Positions 40,969-49,475 of a DNA stretch of 64,000 nucleotides are shown in pieces. A program made the translations under genes and the position numbers. The DNA is from Microbacterium sp. XT11 (GTDB taxonomy: Bacteria > Actinomycetota > Actinomycetes > Actinomycetales > Microbacteriaceae). Position 1 is the stretch's first letter, and every line of letters starts with the position of its first letter. A model generated the notes under the pieces. The model was not told where the DNA came from, searched no databases, and saw only the letters and a list, made by a program, of their open reading frames with translations. The DNA lies in contig NZ_CP013859.1 in the NCBI RefSeq assembly GCF_001513675.1, positions 2,047,081 to 2,111,080 on the forward strand, read 5' to 3'.

Positions 40969-42633
40969 ATGAACGAAGACAGCACCCAGGACCAGCCGGT
41001 ACCCGCGTCGAACGACGCCGTTTCCGACGCCACCGCCGCATCTCACGCCGTCGACGCGTCGACGTCGCATGCCGCACCCTCCGCCGAGCCGCTGCGCCCG
41101 GCTGCGAGCTCTGCGGGGCACGAGGTGCCGCCGACGTTCGCCTCGTCGCAGACCGCGCCGGCTGCCACGCACTCCGGGCCGGGCGCACAGGCGCCCGCCG
41201 GGTCCGCGCCATACGGGGCGTACGCGCAGCAGACGCCCCAGGCGTACGGCGCCCCGGGCCAGGCATACGCGGGCGGTCACCATCAGGCGCACGCGGGCAG
41301 TCAGGGGCAGCCGCACGCGACCGCTCAGGGCGCCGCGTTCGGCATCCCCAGCGCGGCGAACACCCGCCCGCTCGACGGTGCCCCTGTGGCCCCTGGTGCG
41401 CCCGGTGCGCCGGCGGTCAAGGATCCCAAGCAGCCCCGCGGGGGCGTCAAGCTCGCTGCGCTCATCGTCGCGGCCGCGCTGGTCGGCGGCGTCGCCGGCT
41501 TCGGCGGCGGCGCGATCGTGAACGAGCTGGGCAACCCTCCCTCCACGGGCGTCGCGGAGGGACCGCAGACGGTCACCGTGAACAACCCAGGCTCTGTCAA
41601 CGAGACGACCGCGGTGGCGACCACCGCGCTGCCCTCGGTCGTGACCATCGAGGTCGCCGGCTCGAAGGAGGCCGGCAGCGGCTCCGGCGTGATCATCAGT
41701 GACGACGGGTACGTTCTGACCAACACGCACGTGGTCACCCTCGGAGGCGCGGTGGCCGACCCGACGATCAAGGTGACGACGTCCGACGGCCGGATCTACG
41801 ACGCGACCGTCGTCGGCACCGACCCGATCTACGACCTCGCGGTCGTCAAGCTCAAGGACGCCGAAGACCTCACGCCCATCACGTTCGCGGACTCGTCGAA
41901 GCTCAACGTCGGTGACACCACCGTCGCTCTCGGCGCACCGCTCGGGCTGTCGAACTCGGTGACGACGGGCATCGTGAGCGCCCTGAACCGCAGCATCCAG
42001 ATCGCGTCGTCGGCGCTGCCGGACTCCTCCACGCAGGACGCGCCGCAGGACCCGCAGTCGCCGGAGGACGGCCAGGGACAGGGGCCCTTCCAGTTCGACC
42101 TGCCGGGGAACACGAACCAGCAGAGCTCGGAGACCATCTCCATCGCCGTGATCCAGACGGATGCCGCCATCAACCACGGCAACTCGGGCGGTGCGCTCGT
42201 GAACAGCAAGGGCGAGCTGATCGGCATCAACGTCGCGATCGCGAGCTCCGGGAACTCGGAGGACTCGGGCTCGATCGGCATCGGGTTCGCCATCCCGTCG
42301 AACATCGCCAAGCGGGTCTCGCAGGAGATCATCGACAACGGCAGTGCGACGCACGGGCTGCTCGGCGCGTCGGTGCGTGACGCGGCCTCGGTGGAGGGCT
42401 CCGATCAGGCCGGCGCCTACATCGCCGAGGTGACAGACGGCGGTGCGGCGGCTGCGGCCGGCCTCAAGGCCGATGACATCGTCACGGCGTTCAACGGTGT
42501 CTCGATCACGAGCGCGAGCGACCTCACAGCTCAGGTGCGCGCCGCCGCCGCGGGAAGCGACGCCAAGGTCACGTACGTCCGCGGAGGCAAGGAGTACGAG
42601 ATCGAGGTCACCCTCGGCACGCTCTCCCAGTAG
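40969..42633 (+). CDS. HtrA/DegP-type S1C serine protease with PDZ domain
   Basis: 554 residues. A long cytoplasmic, low-complexity N-terminus (1-158, rich in Ala, Gln, Gly, His and Pro) leads to a single membrane helix (160-184), a trypsin-like domain and a C-terminal PDZ domain. The catalytic triad is H254 (TNTHVV), D289 (YDLAVVKL) and S406 (NHGNSGGAL). It should act in extracytoplasmic protein quality control. A leadered mRNA is expected, unlike many neighbours. Confidence 0.92.
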   Translation: MNEDSTQDQPVPASNDAVSDATAASHAVDASTSHAAPSAEPLRPAASSAGHEVPPTFASSQTAPAATHSGPGAQAPAGSAPYGAYAQQTPQAYGAPGQAYAGGHHQAHAGSQGQPHATAQGAAFGIPSAANTRPLDGAPVAPGAPGAPAVKDPKQPRGGVKLAALIVAAALVGGVAGFGGGAIVNELGNPPSTGVAEGPQTVTVNNPGSVNETTAVATTALPSVVTIEVAGSKEAGSGSGVIISDDGYVLTNTHVVTLGGAVADPTIKVTTSDGRIYDATVVGTDPIYDLAVVKLKDAEDLTPITFADSSKLNVGDTTVALGAPLGLSNSVTTGIVSALNRSIQIASSALPDSSTQDAPQDPQSPEDGQGQGPFQFDLPGNTNQQSSETISIAVIQTDAAINHGNSGGALVNSKGELIGINVAIASSGNSEDSGSIGIGFAIPSNIAKRVSQEIIDNGSATHGLLGASVRDAASVEGSDQAGAYIAEVTDGGAAAAAGLKADDIVTAFNGVSITSASDLTAQVRAAAAGSDAKVTYVRGGKEYEIEVTLGTLSQ

Positions 42634-42658
42634 AGCGATCCGGCCCTCCGGCCGTTCA

Positions 42659-42706
42659 GAGAAGGACGTCACCCTCGCGATAGGCTCGCGGGGTGGCGTC
42701 CTTCTC
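42659..42706. terminator. hairpin enclosing the next gene's promoter and start
   Basis: GAGAAGGACGTCACC at 42659-42673 pairs with GGTGGCGTCCTTCTC at 42692-42706 (15 bp, one T-G pair), followed by TTTC. It is well placed as terminator of the protease gene. The 18-nt loop contains the TAGGCT -10, and the right arm contains the GTG start of the next gene. Confidence 0.7.
42681..42686 (+). promoter_or_regulatory. -10 box of the first CDP-glycerol transferase gene
   Basis: TAGGCT, 6 nt before the GTG at 42693, within the loop of the inverted repeat. Confidence 0.6.
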
Positions 42707-43946
42707 TTTCGGCACCGGCAACGCGGCGAAGCTGCTGCGGATCCCGCTGTACGCGGCGGGCCGGATCGGGACCGTGGTGGTCCCGCGCGGGCGCCGCTGG
42801 GTCTTCGGATGCGGCGCGGGTGTGGGCGACGGCGCGCTGGCGCTGCAGCGGCTGGCCGCGCACGCCGGGCACGACACGGTGTGGCTGACCTCGTCCGACC
42901 GGGAGCGCGCGGACGCCGAGGCCCTCGGCATCCGTGCGATCCCGAAGCGCGGGCTCCGCGGTTGGTGGGCAACGGCCCGCGCCGGGGTGCTCGTCGTGAC
43001 CCACGGCCTGGGCGACGTGAACCGGTACGGCAGCTCCGGCGGCTTCGTCGTGCAGCTGTGGCACGGCATCCCGTTGAAGCGCATCGGACTCGACTCTCCC
43101 GCGACCACCCAGGTGCCGCGGGTTCCCGGCGCGCGCCTGCTGCGCACGCTCGTCGCCGTGCTCTACCGCGCAGCGGCGCAGCGCATCCGCGTGATGCCTG
43201 CGGCGTCACACCGCTCACGCGGACGGCTCGAATCCGCCTTCGGTCTCGGGAGCGACCGCGTGCTGGTCACCGGTGAGCCCCGCGTCGACGTGCTGTCCGC
43301 AGGCGATCCCGAAGAGCGTCGCAGGATGGCATCCGCCCTCCTTTCCGGCGCTGTGGGCGCGCTGCCCGACGGTGCGCGGACCATCCTCTACGCACCGACC
43401 TGGCGTGACGGGGCCGCCGACCCGGCCGTGCCGACAGCGGAGGAATGGGTGCGCATCATCCGCGTCCTCGACGACGGCGATGCCGTGCTGCTGGTGCGTT
43501 CGCATCCTCTCGGTCAGGGTGCGTACGCTCCGCCGCTGCCCAGCGGTCGCGTGCGCATGCTCGGTGCCGATGTGCTCCCGGATGTGACCCCCGCGCTGCC
43601 TGCCGTGGACGTGCTCGTCACCGACTACTCGTCGCTCGCATACGACGTCGGTCTCCTCGCCATGCCGGTGCTGTACCTCGCTCCGGATGCCGAGGACTAC
43701 GCGCGCACGCGCGGCTTCTACGGCCGCTATGACGAGGTGTCCGGTCCAGACCCGGCGCGGAGCTGGCGCGAACTGCTGGATCAGCTCTCGCGGCTCCTCG
43801 GCGACGATCGCGAGTTCTCGGCGCGGTCCGAGCGGTCCGCCGCGCTCAGCGCTCGCATGCACGCCTTCCGCGACGGGGGCAACACACAGCGGGTGTACCA
43901 GGCCATCCGTGCGCGGGGTGTGCCCGCGCCGAAGGGAGCAGCATGA
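42693..43946 (+). CDS. CDP-glycerol glycerophosphotransferase family protein (TagB/TagF-like), copy 1
   Basis: 417 residues. VVQLWHGIPLKRIG near 123, a middle TILYAPTWRDG and VDVLVTDYSSLAYD near 310 are the family's conserved blocks, equivalent to the catalytic His and the CDP-binding region of TagF. There is no N-terminal tandem domain or membrane anchor; the N-terminus is amphipathic. It would transfer glycerol- or ribitol-phosphate units at the inner membrane face. It overlaps copy 2 by 4 nt (ATGA), so the two are cotranslated. Acceptor unknown. Confidence 0.85.
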   Translation: MASFSFGTGNAAKLLRIPLYAAGRIGTVVVPRGRRWVFGCGAGVGDGALALQRLAAHAGHDTVWLTSSDRERADAEALGIRAIPKRGLRGWWATARAGVLVVTHGLGDVNRYGSSGGFVVQLWHGIPLKRIGLDSPATTQVPRVPGARLLRTLVAVLYRAAAQRIRVMPAASHRSRGRLESAFGLGSDRVLVTGEPRVDVLSAGDPEERRRMASALLSGAVGALPDGARTILYAPTWRDGAADPAVPTAEEWVRIIRVLDDGDAVLLVRSHPLGQGAYAPPLPSGRVRMLGADVLPDVTPALPAVDVLVTDYSSLAYDVGLLAMPVLYLAPDAEDYARTRGFYGRYDEVSGPDPARSWRELLDQLSRLLGDDREFSARSERSAALSARMHAFRDGGNTQRVYQAIRARGVPAPKGAA

Positions 43947-45379
43947 CAACGGCCCGGATCGACGAGTCGGCGCAGACGCTGATCGTCGCGGGGACCGGCG
44001 CGAAGCCGGCATCCGCCGAGCTCATCGGACCCAGAGCGCGTGTGTCGGCGCGGGTCACGGGCAGAGGGGCGACGTGGACCGCGACCTTCCCCTTGCAGGC
44101 CTCGCGGTGGGGCGGCGCCTCGCTGCCGTTGCCGTCGGGGGAGTACGCCCTCTCGGTCGACGGCATCGCTCTGGACGGTGTGCATGTCGCGACGACGATG
44201 CTCCCCGGGCTCCGTGTCGCGGTCGAGGGTTCCGCCGTGACGATCGCAGCCCCGGTCGATCCCGTGTACGAGACGCCCGAGGGGCAGTCGACCCTCGAGG
44301 AGCGCTACGTCGCGCAGGCAGGCGGAACCGAGAACGCGGTGTTCTTCGAGAGCTTCTACGGCCGGAGCGTGGGGTGCAACCCGCGAGCCATCGACCGAGC
44401 CCTCGCCGAGCGCGCGCCGGGGGTCACGCGGTATTGGAGCGTGGTCGATCTGTCGATCGCGGTGCCGGAGGGTGCTGTGGCCGTGGTCGAGGGCAGCCCG
44501 GAGTGGTGGCATGCGCGAGGTGCGGCCCGCCTGCTCGTTGTGAACGACTGGCTGCGCCGGCGCTTCGCGCGCAAGCCCGGTCAGAAGGTGCTGCAGACCT
44601 GGCATGGCACGCCCTTGAAGCGCCTGGCGCTGCACCGGCCCGGGTTCGACCCGCGCCGGATGGCGGCGGTGATCAAGGAATCCCGGCGATGGGATGTGCT
44701 CCTCGCGCAGAACACGTACTCCGAGCGCATCCTGCGCAAGGCGTACGCCTTCTTCGGCCGGCCGATCTGGGTCGAGGGATACCCGCGGAACGACGCGCTG
44801 ATCGCGGGTGACGCCCGCGCGATCCGCTCCGCTCTCGGCATCCGCGACCACGAACGCGTGCTCCTGTACGCTCCGACCTGGCGCGACGACCGCGCGGAGA
44901 TGGTGGATTTCGTCGATGCCGAGGACCTCGCGCAGGCGGCCGACGCCGTGGTGCTCGTGAGGGGGCACTCGCGGACGATCGGCACCGACCGCGACCGATC
45001 AGGAGCCCGCGTCATCGACGTCACCGGGTTCCCGGAGACCGCTCAGCTGCTGCTCGCGGCCGATGCCCTCATCACGGACTACTCTTCCGTGATGTTCGAC
45101 TTCAGCGTGACGGGCAAGCCCATGTACTTCCTCGTGCCCGACCTCGATCACTATCGCGGGACTCTGCGCGGCTTCTACTTCGACCTCGCCGCGCGCGCAC
45201 CGGGGCCGCTCGTCCGGACGCAGGAGGAGCTGGTCGCGGCGCTCGCCGATCCGCATCACGAAGCCGCCTATGCCACGCGGTACGCCGCCTGGCGTGCGCA
45301 GTTCAACGGTCGTGACGACGGCGAGGCCGCGCAGCGCGTGGTCGAGCGCATCCTGGACCAGGGATACGTCACGGCCTGA
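43943..45379 (+). CDS. CDP-glycerol glycerophosphotransferase family protein, copy 2, with N-terminal beta domain
   Basis: 478 residues. The first ~110 residues look like a beta-sandwich (alternating WTATFPLQAS..., EYALSVDGIAL) before the catalytic part, with VLQTWHGTPLKRLALHR near 215, LLYAPTWRDDRA near 310 and LITDYSSVMFDFSVTGKP near 380. This is the best preserved of the three copies and nearest to TagF-type polymerases. The N-terminal domain is also seen in other actinobacterial members. Coupled to copy 1. Confidence 0.87.
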   Translation: MTTARIDESAQTLIVAGTGAKPASAELIGPRARVSARVTGRGATWTATFPLQASRWGGASLPLPSGEYALSVDGIALDGVHVATTMLPGLRVAVEGSAVTIAAPVDPVYETPEGQSTLEERYVAQAGGTENAVFFESFYGRSVGCNPRAIDRALAERAPGVTRYWSVVDLSIAVPEGAVAVVEGSPEWWHARGAARLLVVNDWLRRRFARKPGQKVLQTWHGTPLKRLALHRPGFDPRRMAAVIKESRRWDVLLAQNTYSERILRKAYAFFGRPIWVEGYPRNDALIAGDARAIRSALGIRDHERVLLYAPTWRDDRAEMVDFVDAEDLAQAADAVVLVRGHSRTIGTDRDRSGARVIDVTGFPETAQLLLAADALITDYSSVMFDFSVTGKPMYFLVPDLDHYRGTLRGFYFDLAARAPGPLVRTQEELVAALADPHHEAAYATRYAAWRAQFNGRDDGEAAQRVVERILDQGYVTA

Positions 45380-45544
45380 GCGGGAAGCGGTCGCCGGGGG
45401 TGCGCGTGCTGCTCACGGCCGCGACCGGAGCTCCGGCCATGACGGAGGGGAACGCGCGATCCATCGCGTGCACGCGGACGCCCACTCACCGGGCGGTCGC
45501 GCACTCGGCGGACCGGACACGCACGTCGGCGGACCGTGGGGCGT
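45380..45544. other. 165-bp noncoding stretch with short direct repeats
   Basis: TCGGCGGACCG occurs twice (about 45506 and 45530) next to several short GC-rich repeats. A plus-strand frame from 45400 is open but its composition changes when it enters antisense glycosyltransferase DNA. No terminator for copy 2 or for the convergent glycosyltransferase is clear. Confidence 0.3.
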
Positions 45545-46615
45545 CTAGGGGAGCGGGGTGTTGCGGGTGCCGAGGCGCGAGGCGTCGACCGTGTCCCTCG
45601 CGCCCCGGAACACGCCGGCGAGGAAGCCGAGTCCCCAGGAAAGGTGCATGGTGGGCATCACCGCGAGCGTCCACAGCCGTTGCCGGATGCCGCCGCCCCC
45701 GGGCGCCAGCGCGACCGCGACGACGAGGAGCACGTACAGCCCGAGCGGGACGTAGACCGCTGACGCGACGATCGACGCCGGCCCGCGCACGACGCCTGTG
45801 AGCTGCATCGCCGCCACGACGATCGCGACGGCGATCAGCACGAGGAGTGCGGGCGGGGCGAAGAAGCGGATGCCGTTGCGGCGCCCGAACCGGCGCACGA
45901 GCTCACCGCGCCATGCCCCGGTCGCACGGAACTGGCGTGCAAGTCGCACCCAGCTCTCGCGCGGCCAGTAGGTGACCGAGAGCGCGGGGTCGAACCACAC
46001 CCGATGACCGGCCTGGCGGATGCGGAGGTTGAGCTCCCAGTCCTCGCCTCGTCGGATCGTCTCATCGAACAGGCCCACTTCGTCGAGCACGTCTCGGCGC
46101 ATGACGCCCAGGTAGGCGGACTCCGCCTCTCCCTCGACCGAGCCGCCGTGGTACGCGCCGCCGCCGAGGCCGACGGGGGAGTTGTAGAGCCGCGCCACGG
46201 CGCGCTGGAACGGGGTGCGGCCCTCTGCGTGCATGACGCCGCCCACGTTCGCCGAACCCGTGCGCTCGAGTGTGGCGATGGCGCGGGCCGCGTAGCCCGG
46301 GGAGAGCTCGGAGTGCGCGTCGACGCGCACGATCGTCGCGTAGCGGCTGGCACGGATGGCGGCGTTGAGACCGACCGGGATGTGCGCGGCCGGATTGTCG
46401 ACGAGGCGGATGCGGTCGTCGTCGGCGGCCAGTCTGTGCGCGAGCTCGGTCGTCCCGTCGGAGGACGGGCCGAGGGCGAGCACGAGCTCGGAGGGCATGT
46501 CGAGCTGCTGCTCGAGAACCGAGGCCACGGCGTGCTCGAGATAGGCGCGCTCGTTCAGCACCGGCATGATGAACGACACACCGGCACGGGGTGCATGCGG
46601 ACTGTCGGCGCTCAT
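45545..46615 (-). CDS. family 2 glycosyltransferase with C-terminal membrane helices
   Basis: 356 residues. GVSFIMPVLNERAYLEHAVASVL opens a GT-A fold, DAHSELSPGYA carries the metal DxD-like motif, and RRGEDWELNLRIRQAG provides the ED acceptor-base motif. Two membrane segments near 250-310 anchor it. The sequence resembles succinoglycan/ExoA-like transferases. The polymer is unknown; its place between CDP-glycerol transferases suggests wall glycopolymer assembly. The ATG is 6 nt after CATGAT. Confidence 0.85.
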   Translation of the reverse strand: MSADSPHAPRAGVSFIMPVLNERAYLEHAVASVLEQQLDMPSELVLALGPSSDGTTELAHRLAADDDRIRLVDNPAAHIPVGLNAAIRASRYATIVRVDAHSELSPGYAARAIATLERTGSANVGGVMHAEGRTPFQRAVARLYNSPVGLGGGAYHGGSVEGEAESAYLGVMRRDVLDEVGLFDETIRRGEDWELNLRIRQAGHRVWFDPALSVTYWPRESWVRLARQFRATGAWRGELVRRFGRRNGIRFFAPPALLVLIAVAIVVAAMQLTGVVRGPASIVASAVYVPLGLYVLLVVAVALAPGGGGIRQRLWTLAVMPTMHLSWGLGFLAGVFRGARDTVDASRLGTRNTPLP

Positions 46616-46621
46616 CCCACG

Positions 46622-46627
46622 ATCATG
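46622..46627 (-). promoter_or_regulatory. possible -10 box of the glycosyltransferase
   Basis: CATGAT on the minus strand, 6 nt before the ATG. Confidence 0.35.
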
Positions 46628-46736
46628 TCACGGGCTCCGCACAGGTTCACTGATCGCCGCAGCAGCGCGCGTAACGGTACCGTTTCTATCCGTCGGCGGA
46701 GGCTGCGAAGGCCCGTGGGACAGCCGGCCCGGTCAC

Positions 46737-46742
46737 TATCCT
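46737..46742 (+). promoter_or_regulatory. -10 box of CDP-glycerol transferase copy 3
   Basis: TATCCT, then GGAGGG and the ATG at 46749. Confidence 0.6.
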
Positions 46743-46748
46743 GGAGGG

Positions 46749-48029
46749 ATGGGTGCTGTCTCGGATGCGAAGAAGGCCTACCGTCTCCTGAGGCGAGCGC
46801 TCTCATCTCGAACCGCGGTTCAGAGGGTGCGGCGCAGGCTGGCCGAGCGAGAGCCGCATCCGGCGGGGCACTACAAGATCGCCGTCTACTTCGCCGACGG
46901 CGCGGTGAACATGTACCAGATGCGGCAGTGGTACAAGCCGCTCGCCGAGCTTTCCCGTATCTGGCCCGTCGTGGTGCTGTCGCGCTCCGCGACCGGCGCG
47001 GACAAGCTGCTCGATGAGGACGCGCCGCCGGTCGCCTTCGTCCCCACCGTCCGCGACCTCGAGCGGTTCATCGCCACGCAGGACATCCGCATCGTGCTCT
47101 ATGTCAACCAGAACACGCGCAACTTCCAGATGTTCCGCTACGGACGCCGCTGGCATGTCTTCATCAACCACGGCGAGTCCGACAAGATGTACATGACCAC
47201 GAACCAGTACAAGGCCTACGATTACGCGCTCATCGCCGGCCAGGCCGCTCGAGACCGCCTCACGCGCACGCTGTGGGACTACGACGTCGATACCAGGACG
47301 ATCGAGATCGGTCGACCGCAGGCGGACCACTACTCCGGGGCTCTCCCGTACGAGCCCGATGAGCGCACCGTCGTGCTGTACGCCCCGACGTGGGAGGGCG
47401 ACCGTCCCAGCGCGCACTACGGATCGATCGCCACGCACGGAGAGAAGCTCGTCGACGCGCTGCTGGCGACGGGCCGTCACCGTGTCATCTACCGTCCGCA
47501 TCCGCGCAGCGGTGTGCTCGACGACGAGTACGGCGCCGCGCACCGCAGGATCCTCGCCGCGATACAGGCGGCGAACGCCGCTGATCCGTCGGCCCGGCAC
47601 GTCTACGACGACGGGCCGGAGCTGGGATGGCAGCTCGCCGCGGCCGACGTCGCCATCGTCGACATCTCCGCGATGGTGTACGACCGGCTCGCCGTCGGCA
47701 AGCCGCTCATGATCACGCGACCCGTCGACGAGCGTGCGAGCGTCGACACGAACGGGTACCTCTCGGACTGCGAATGGCTCACCGCCGACGCCGCCGCCGA
47801 CATCGTCGACGAGGTGGAGCGCGTGCGTGCGGATGAGGCGGCCACCGCCCGGTTGCGGATGTGGGTGCAGCACTACTTCGGAGACACGACCCCCGGCGCG
47901 GCGACCGCCAAGTTCCATGCCGCGATCGAGGAGCTCATGCGCAAGTGGGAGTCCTGGCAGGCGCACGAGATGGGCACCGTCCGCCCGGATGAGGACGACG
48001 ATGACGAAGAGGCCGACGAGGACGAATGA
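46749..48029 (+). CDS. CDP-glycerol glycerophosphotransferase family protein, copy 3 (divergent)
   Basis: 426 residues. VFINHGESDKMY replaces the usual TWHGTPLK block, VVLYAPTWEGDRPS is intact, and VDISAMVYDRLAVGKP stands for the TDYSS block, so this is a distant member and may use another donor. The C-terminus is a run of Asp/Glu (DEDDDDEEADEDE). It overlaps birA by 4 nt (ATGA). The GGAGGG touching the start codon fits a leaderless promoter better than a ribosome-binding site. Confidence 0.78.
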   Translation: MGAVSDAKKAYRLLRRALSSRTAVQRVRRRLAEREPHPAGHYKIAVYFADGAVNMYQMRQWYKPLAELSRIWPVVVLSRSATGADKLLDEDAPPVAFVPTVRDLERFIATQDIRIVLYVNQNTRNFQMFRYGRRWHVFINHGESDKMYMTTNQYKAYDYALIAGQAARDRLTRTLWDYDVDTRTIEIGRPQADHYSGALPYEPDERTVVLYAPTWEGDRPSAHYGSIATHGEKLVDALLATGRHRVIYRPHPRSGVLDDEYGAAHRRILAAIQAANAADPSARHVYDDGPELGWQLAAADVAIVDISAMVYDRLAVGKPLMITRPVDERASVDTNGYLSDCEWLTADAAADIVDEVERVRADEAATARLRMWVQHYFGDTTPGAATAKFHAAIEELMRKWESWQAHEMGTVRPDEDDDDEEADEDE

Positions 48030-48799
48030 TCGTGGACCTGCCTCGAGCGCGGGGGATCGCCTCGCGGATCTCGGTGCTCGCCGAGACCGGGTCGACCAAC
48101 GCCGACCTCCGTCGGCTCGCCGGCGACCCGACAGGCTGGCCGCATCTGTCGGTGCTGCTCACGGACACGCAGACGGCGGGCCGCGGGAGGCTCGACCGCA
48201 CCTGGGTGGCGCCTGCGGGCGCGTCGGTCGCGATCTCTGTGCTCCTGCGCCGGCTTCCGGCGGGCGAAGGGCTGGGGTGGGTCCCGCTGGCGGCGGGTCT
48301 GGCCATGGCGGAGGCGGTGTCGGCGCAGCTCCCAGGGCGTGACGTCGGCGTCAAGTGGCCCAACGATGTGCTCGTCGAGGGCAGGAAGATCTGCGGGGTG
48401 CTTGCCGAAGCAGCACCGGACGCCGTGATCGTGGGGGCGGGCGTGAACACGGCCATGACCGGGGAGCAGCTGCCTGTGCCGTCGGCGACCTCCTTCGCCG
48501 TGCTGGGCGAGACCGCCGACGTCGATGTGCTGCTTGCCGAGTATCTCCGTCGGCTCGAACTGTCTTTGCAGCTGCTCCGTGCCTCGGGCGACGCTGTGTC
48601 TTCCGGCCTGCACGCCGAGGTGTCGGCGCGTTGCGTCACGATCGGCAGCGAGGTGAACGTCTCTCTACCGGACGGCCGGACGCTCGCCGGCACGGCGACC
48701 GGGATCGACGACGGCGGTCGCCTCGTGGTGGAGTCCGAGGGAGTGAACATCGTCGTTGCGGCCGGAGACGTGGTGCACGTGCGCCCGGCCGGCGCGTGA
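48026..48799 (+). CDS. birA: biotin--[acetyl-CoA-carboxylase] ligase
   Basis: 257 residues. Attaches biotin to the BCCP domain of acyl-CoA carboxylases. ETGSTNADLRRLA near 20, the biotinyl-AMP loop TAGRGRLDRTW, KWPNDVL and KICGVLAEA are all present, and a small SH3-like C-terminal domain follows. There is no N-terminal helix-turn-helix, so it is a monofunctional enzyme and not a repressor. Its start overlaps the preceding gene's stop. Confidence 0.95.
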   Translation: MIVDLPRARGIASRISVLAETGSTNADLRRLAGDPTGWPHLSVLLTDTQTAGRGRLDRTWVAPAGASVAISVLLRRLPAGEGLGWVPLAAGLAMAEAVSAQLPGRDVGVKWPNDVLVEGRKICGVLAEAAPDAVIVGAGVNTAMTGEQLPVPSATSFAVLGETADVDVLLAEYLRRLELSLQLLRASGDAVSSGLHAEVSARCVTIGSEVNVSLPDGRTLAGTATGIDDGGRLVVESEGVNIVVAAGDVVHVRPAGA

Positions 48800-48838
48800 C
48801 ACACCCGGTCTGCACGGGGTTCTGTCGGTGACCGCAGG

Positions 48839-48844
48839 CACAAT
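48839..48844 (+). promoter_or_regulatory. possible -10 box of the PH-domain gene
   Basis: CACAAT, then GGAGGT and the GTG at 48851. Confidence 0.4.
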
Positions 48845-48850
48845 GGAGGT

Positions 48851-49405
48851 GTGACGCATCCTGTGACGCTCGGAGGGCGGCCGACCATGCCGCCGCCGGG
48901 CGTGCCCGCGGAAGAGCTGCTGATCGCCCGGTTCCGCGGACATGCGCGCCGGCTCTTCTGGTCGGCGCTCGTGCTCATCGCGGTCTTCGGCGCGACGGCC
49001 TATCTCTACGACAACCTGCCGGCGCCCTTCGAGAACTGGATGCTGCTGTCCGCGGCGGCACTCGTCGTCCTGCTTCTGGTCGTCATCCCGTTCGTCGTCT
49101 GGTACTCGCGCACCGTGACCATCACGACCCGGCGTGTGATCGTGCATCAGGGCGTCGGCGCCCGCAGCCGTCGGGAGATGTCGCACGCGCGCGGATACAC
49201 GATCGGCGTGCGTCGCGGCGTGCTGCAGCGGCTGTGGGGTGTGGGCACGATCACTCTCTCGAACGGAGTCGATGCGCCGCTGCGCCTCGTGAACATCCCC
49301 AACGTCACCCTCGTGCACGAGACGCTGGCCGATCAGATCGAGGTCAGTCAGATCCTCGCGCACCGCGACGCGCAGTCCGGCACGGAGCTCGGCTTCCCCG
49401 ACTGA
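48851..49405 (+). CDS. bacterial PH-domain (DUF304) membrane protein
   Basis: 184 residues. Two membrane helices at about 37-55 and 64-84 are followed by a PH-like domain starting RTVTITTRRVIVHQGVG and continuing LRLVNIPNVTLVHETLADQI, the bPH_2 pattern. Function unknown. It regularly stands between birA and purK in this bacterial family (from memory). Confidence 0.85.
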   Translation: MTHPVTLGGRPTMPPPGVPAEELLIARFRGHARRLFWSALVLIAVFGATAYLYDNLPAPFENWMLLSAAALVVLLLVVIPFVVWYSRTVTITTRRVIVHQGVGARSRREMSHARGYTIGVRRGVLQRLWGVGTITLSNGVDAPLRLVNIPNVTLVHETLADQIEVSQILAHRDAQSGTELGFPD

Positions 49406-49475
49406 CCTCCACCCGCCGCGTGAGTGTGCGGCTCGCGTATGCGCGAGAATGGGGGAGACGGAATGGAGGCGGCAC

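Noticed and set aside
45400..45801. Plus-strand gene after the second CDP-glycerol transferase
   Set aside because: The frame is open but most of it is antisense to the glycosyltransferase, with high Arg and no family features.
49449..49475. Earlier purK start at 49449
   Set aside because: It overlaps a GAGAAT -10-like box and has no ribosome-binding site, while the ATG at 49476 has GGAGG at good distance and matches the family N-terminus.
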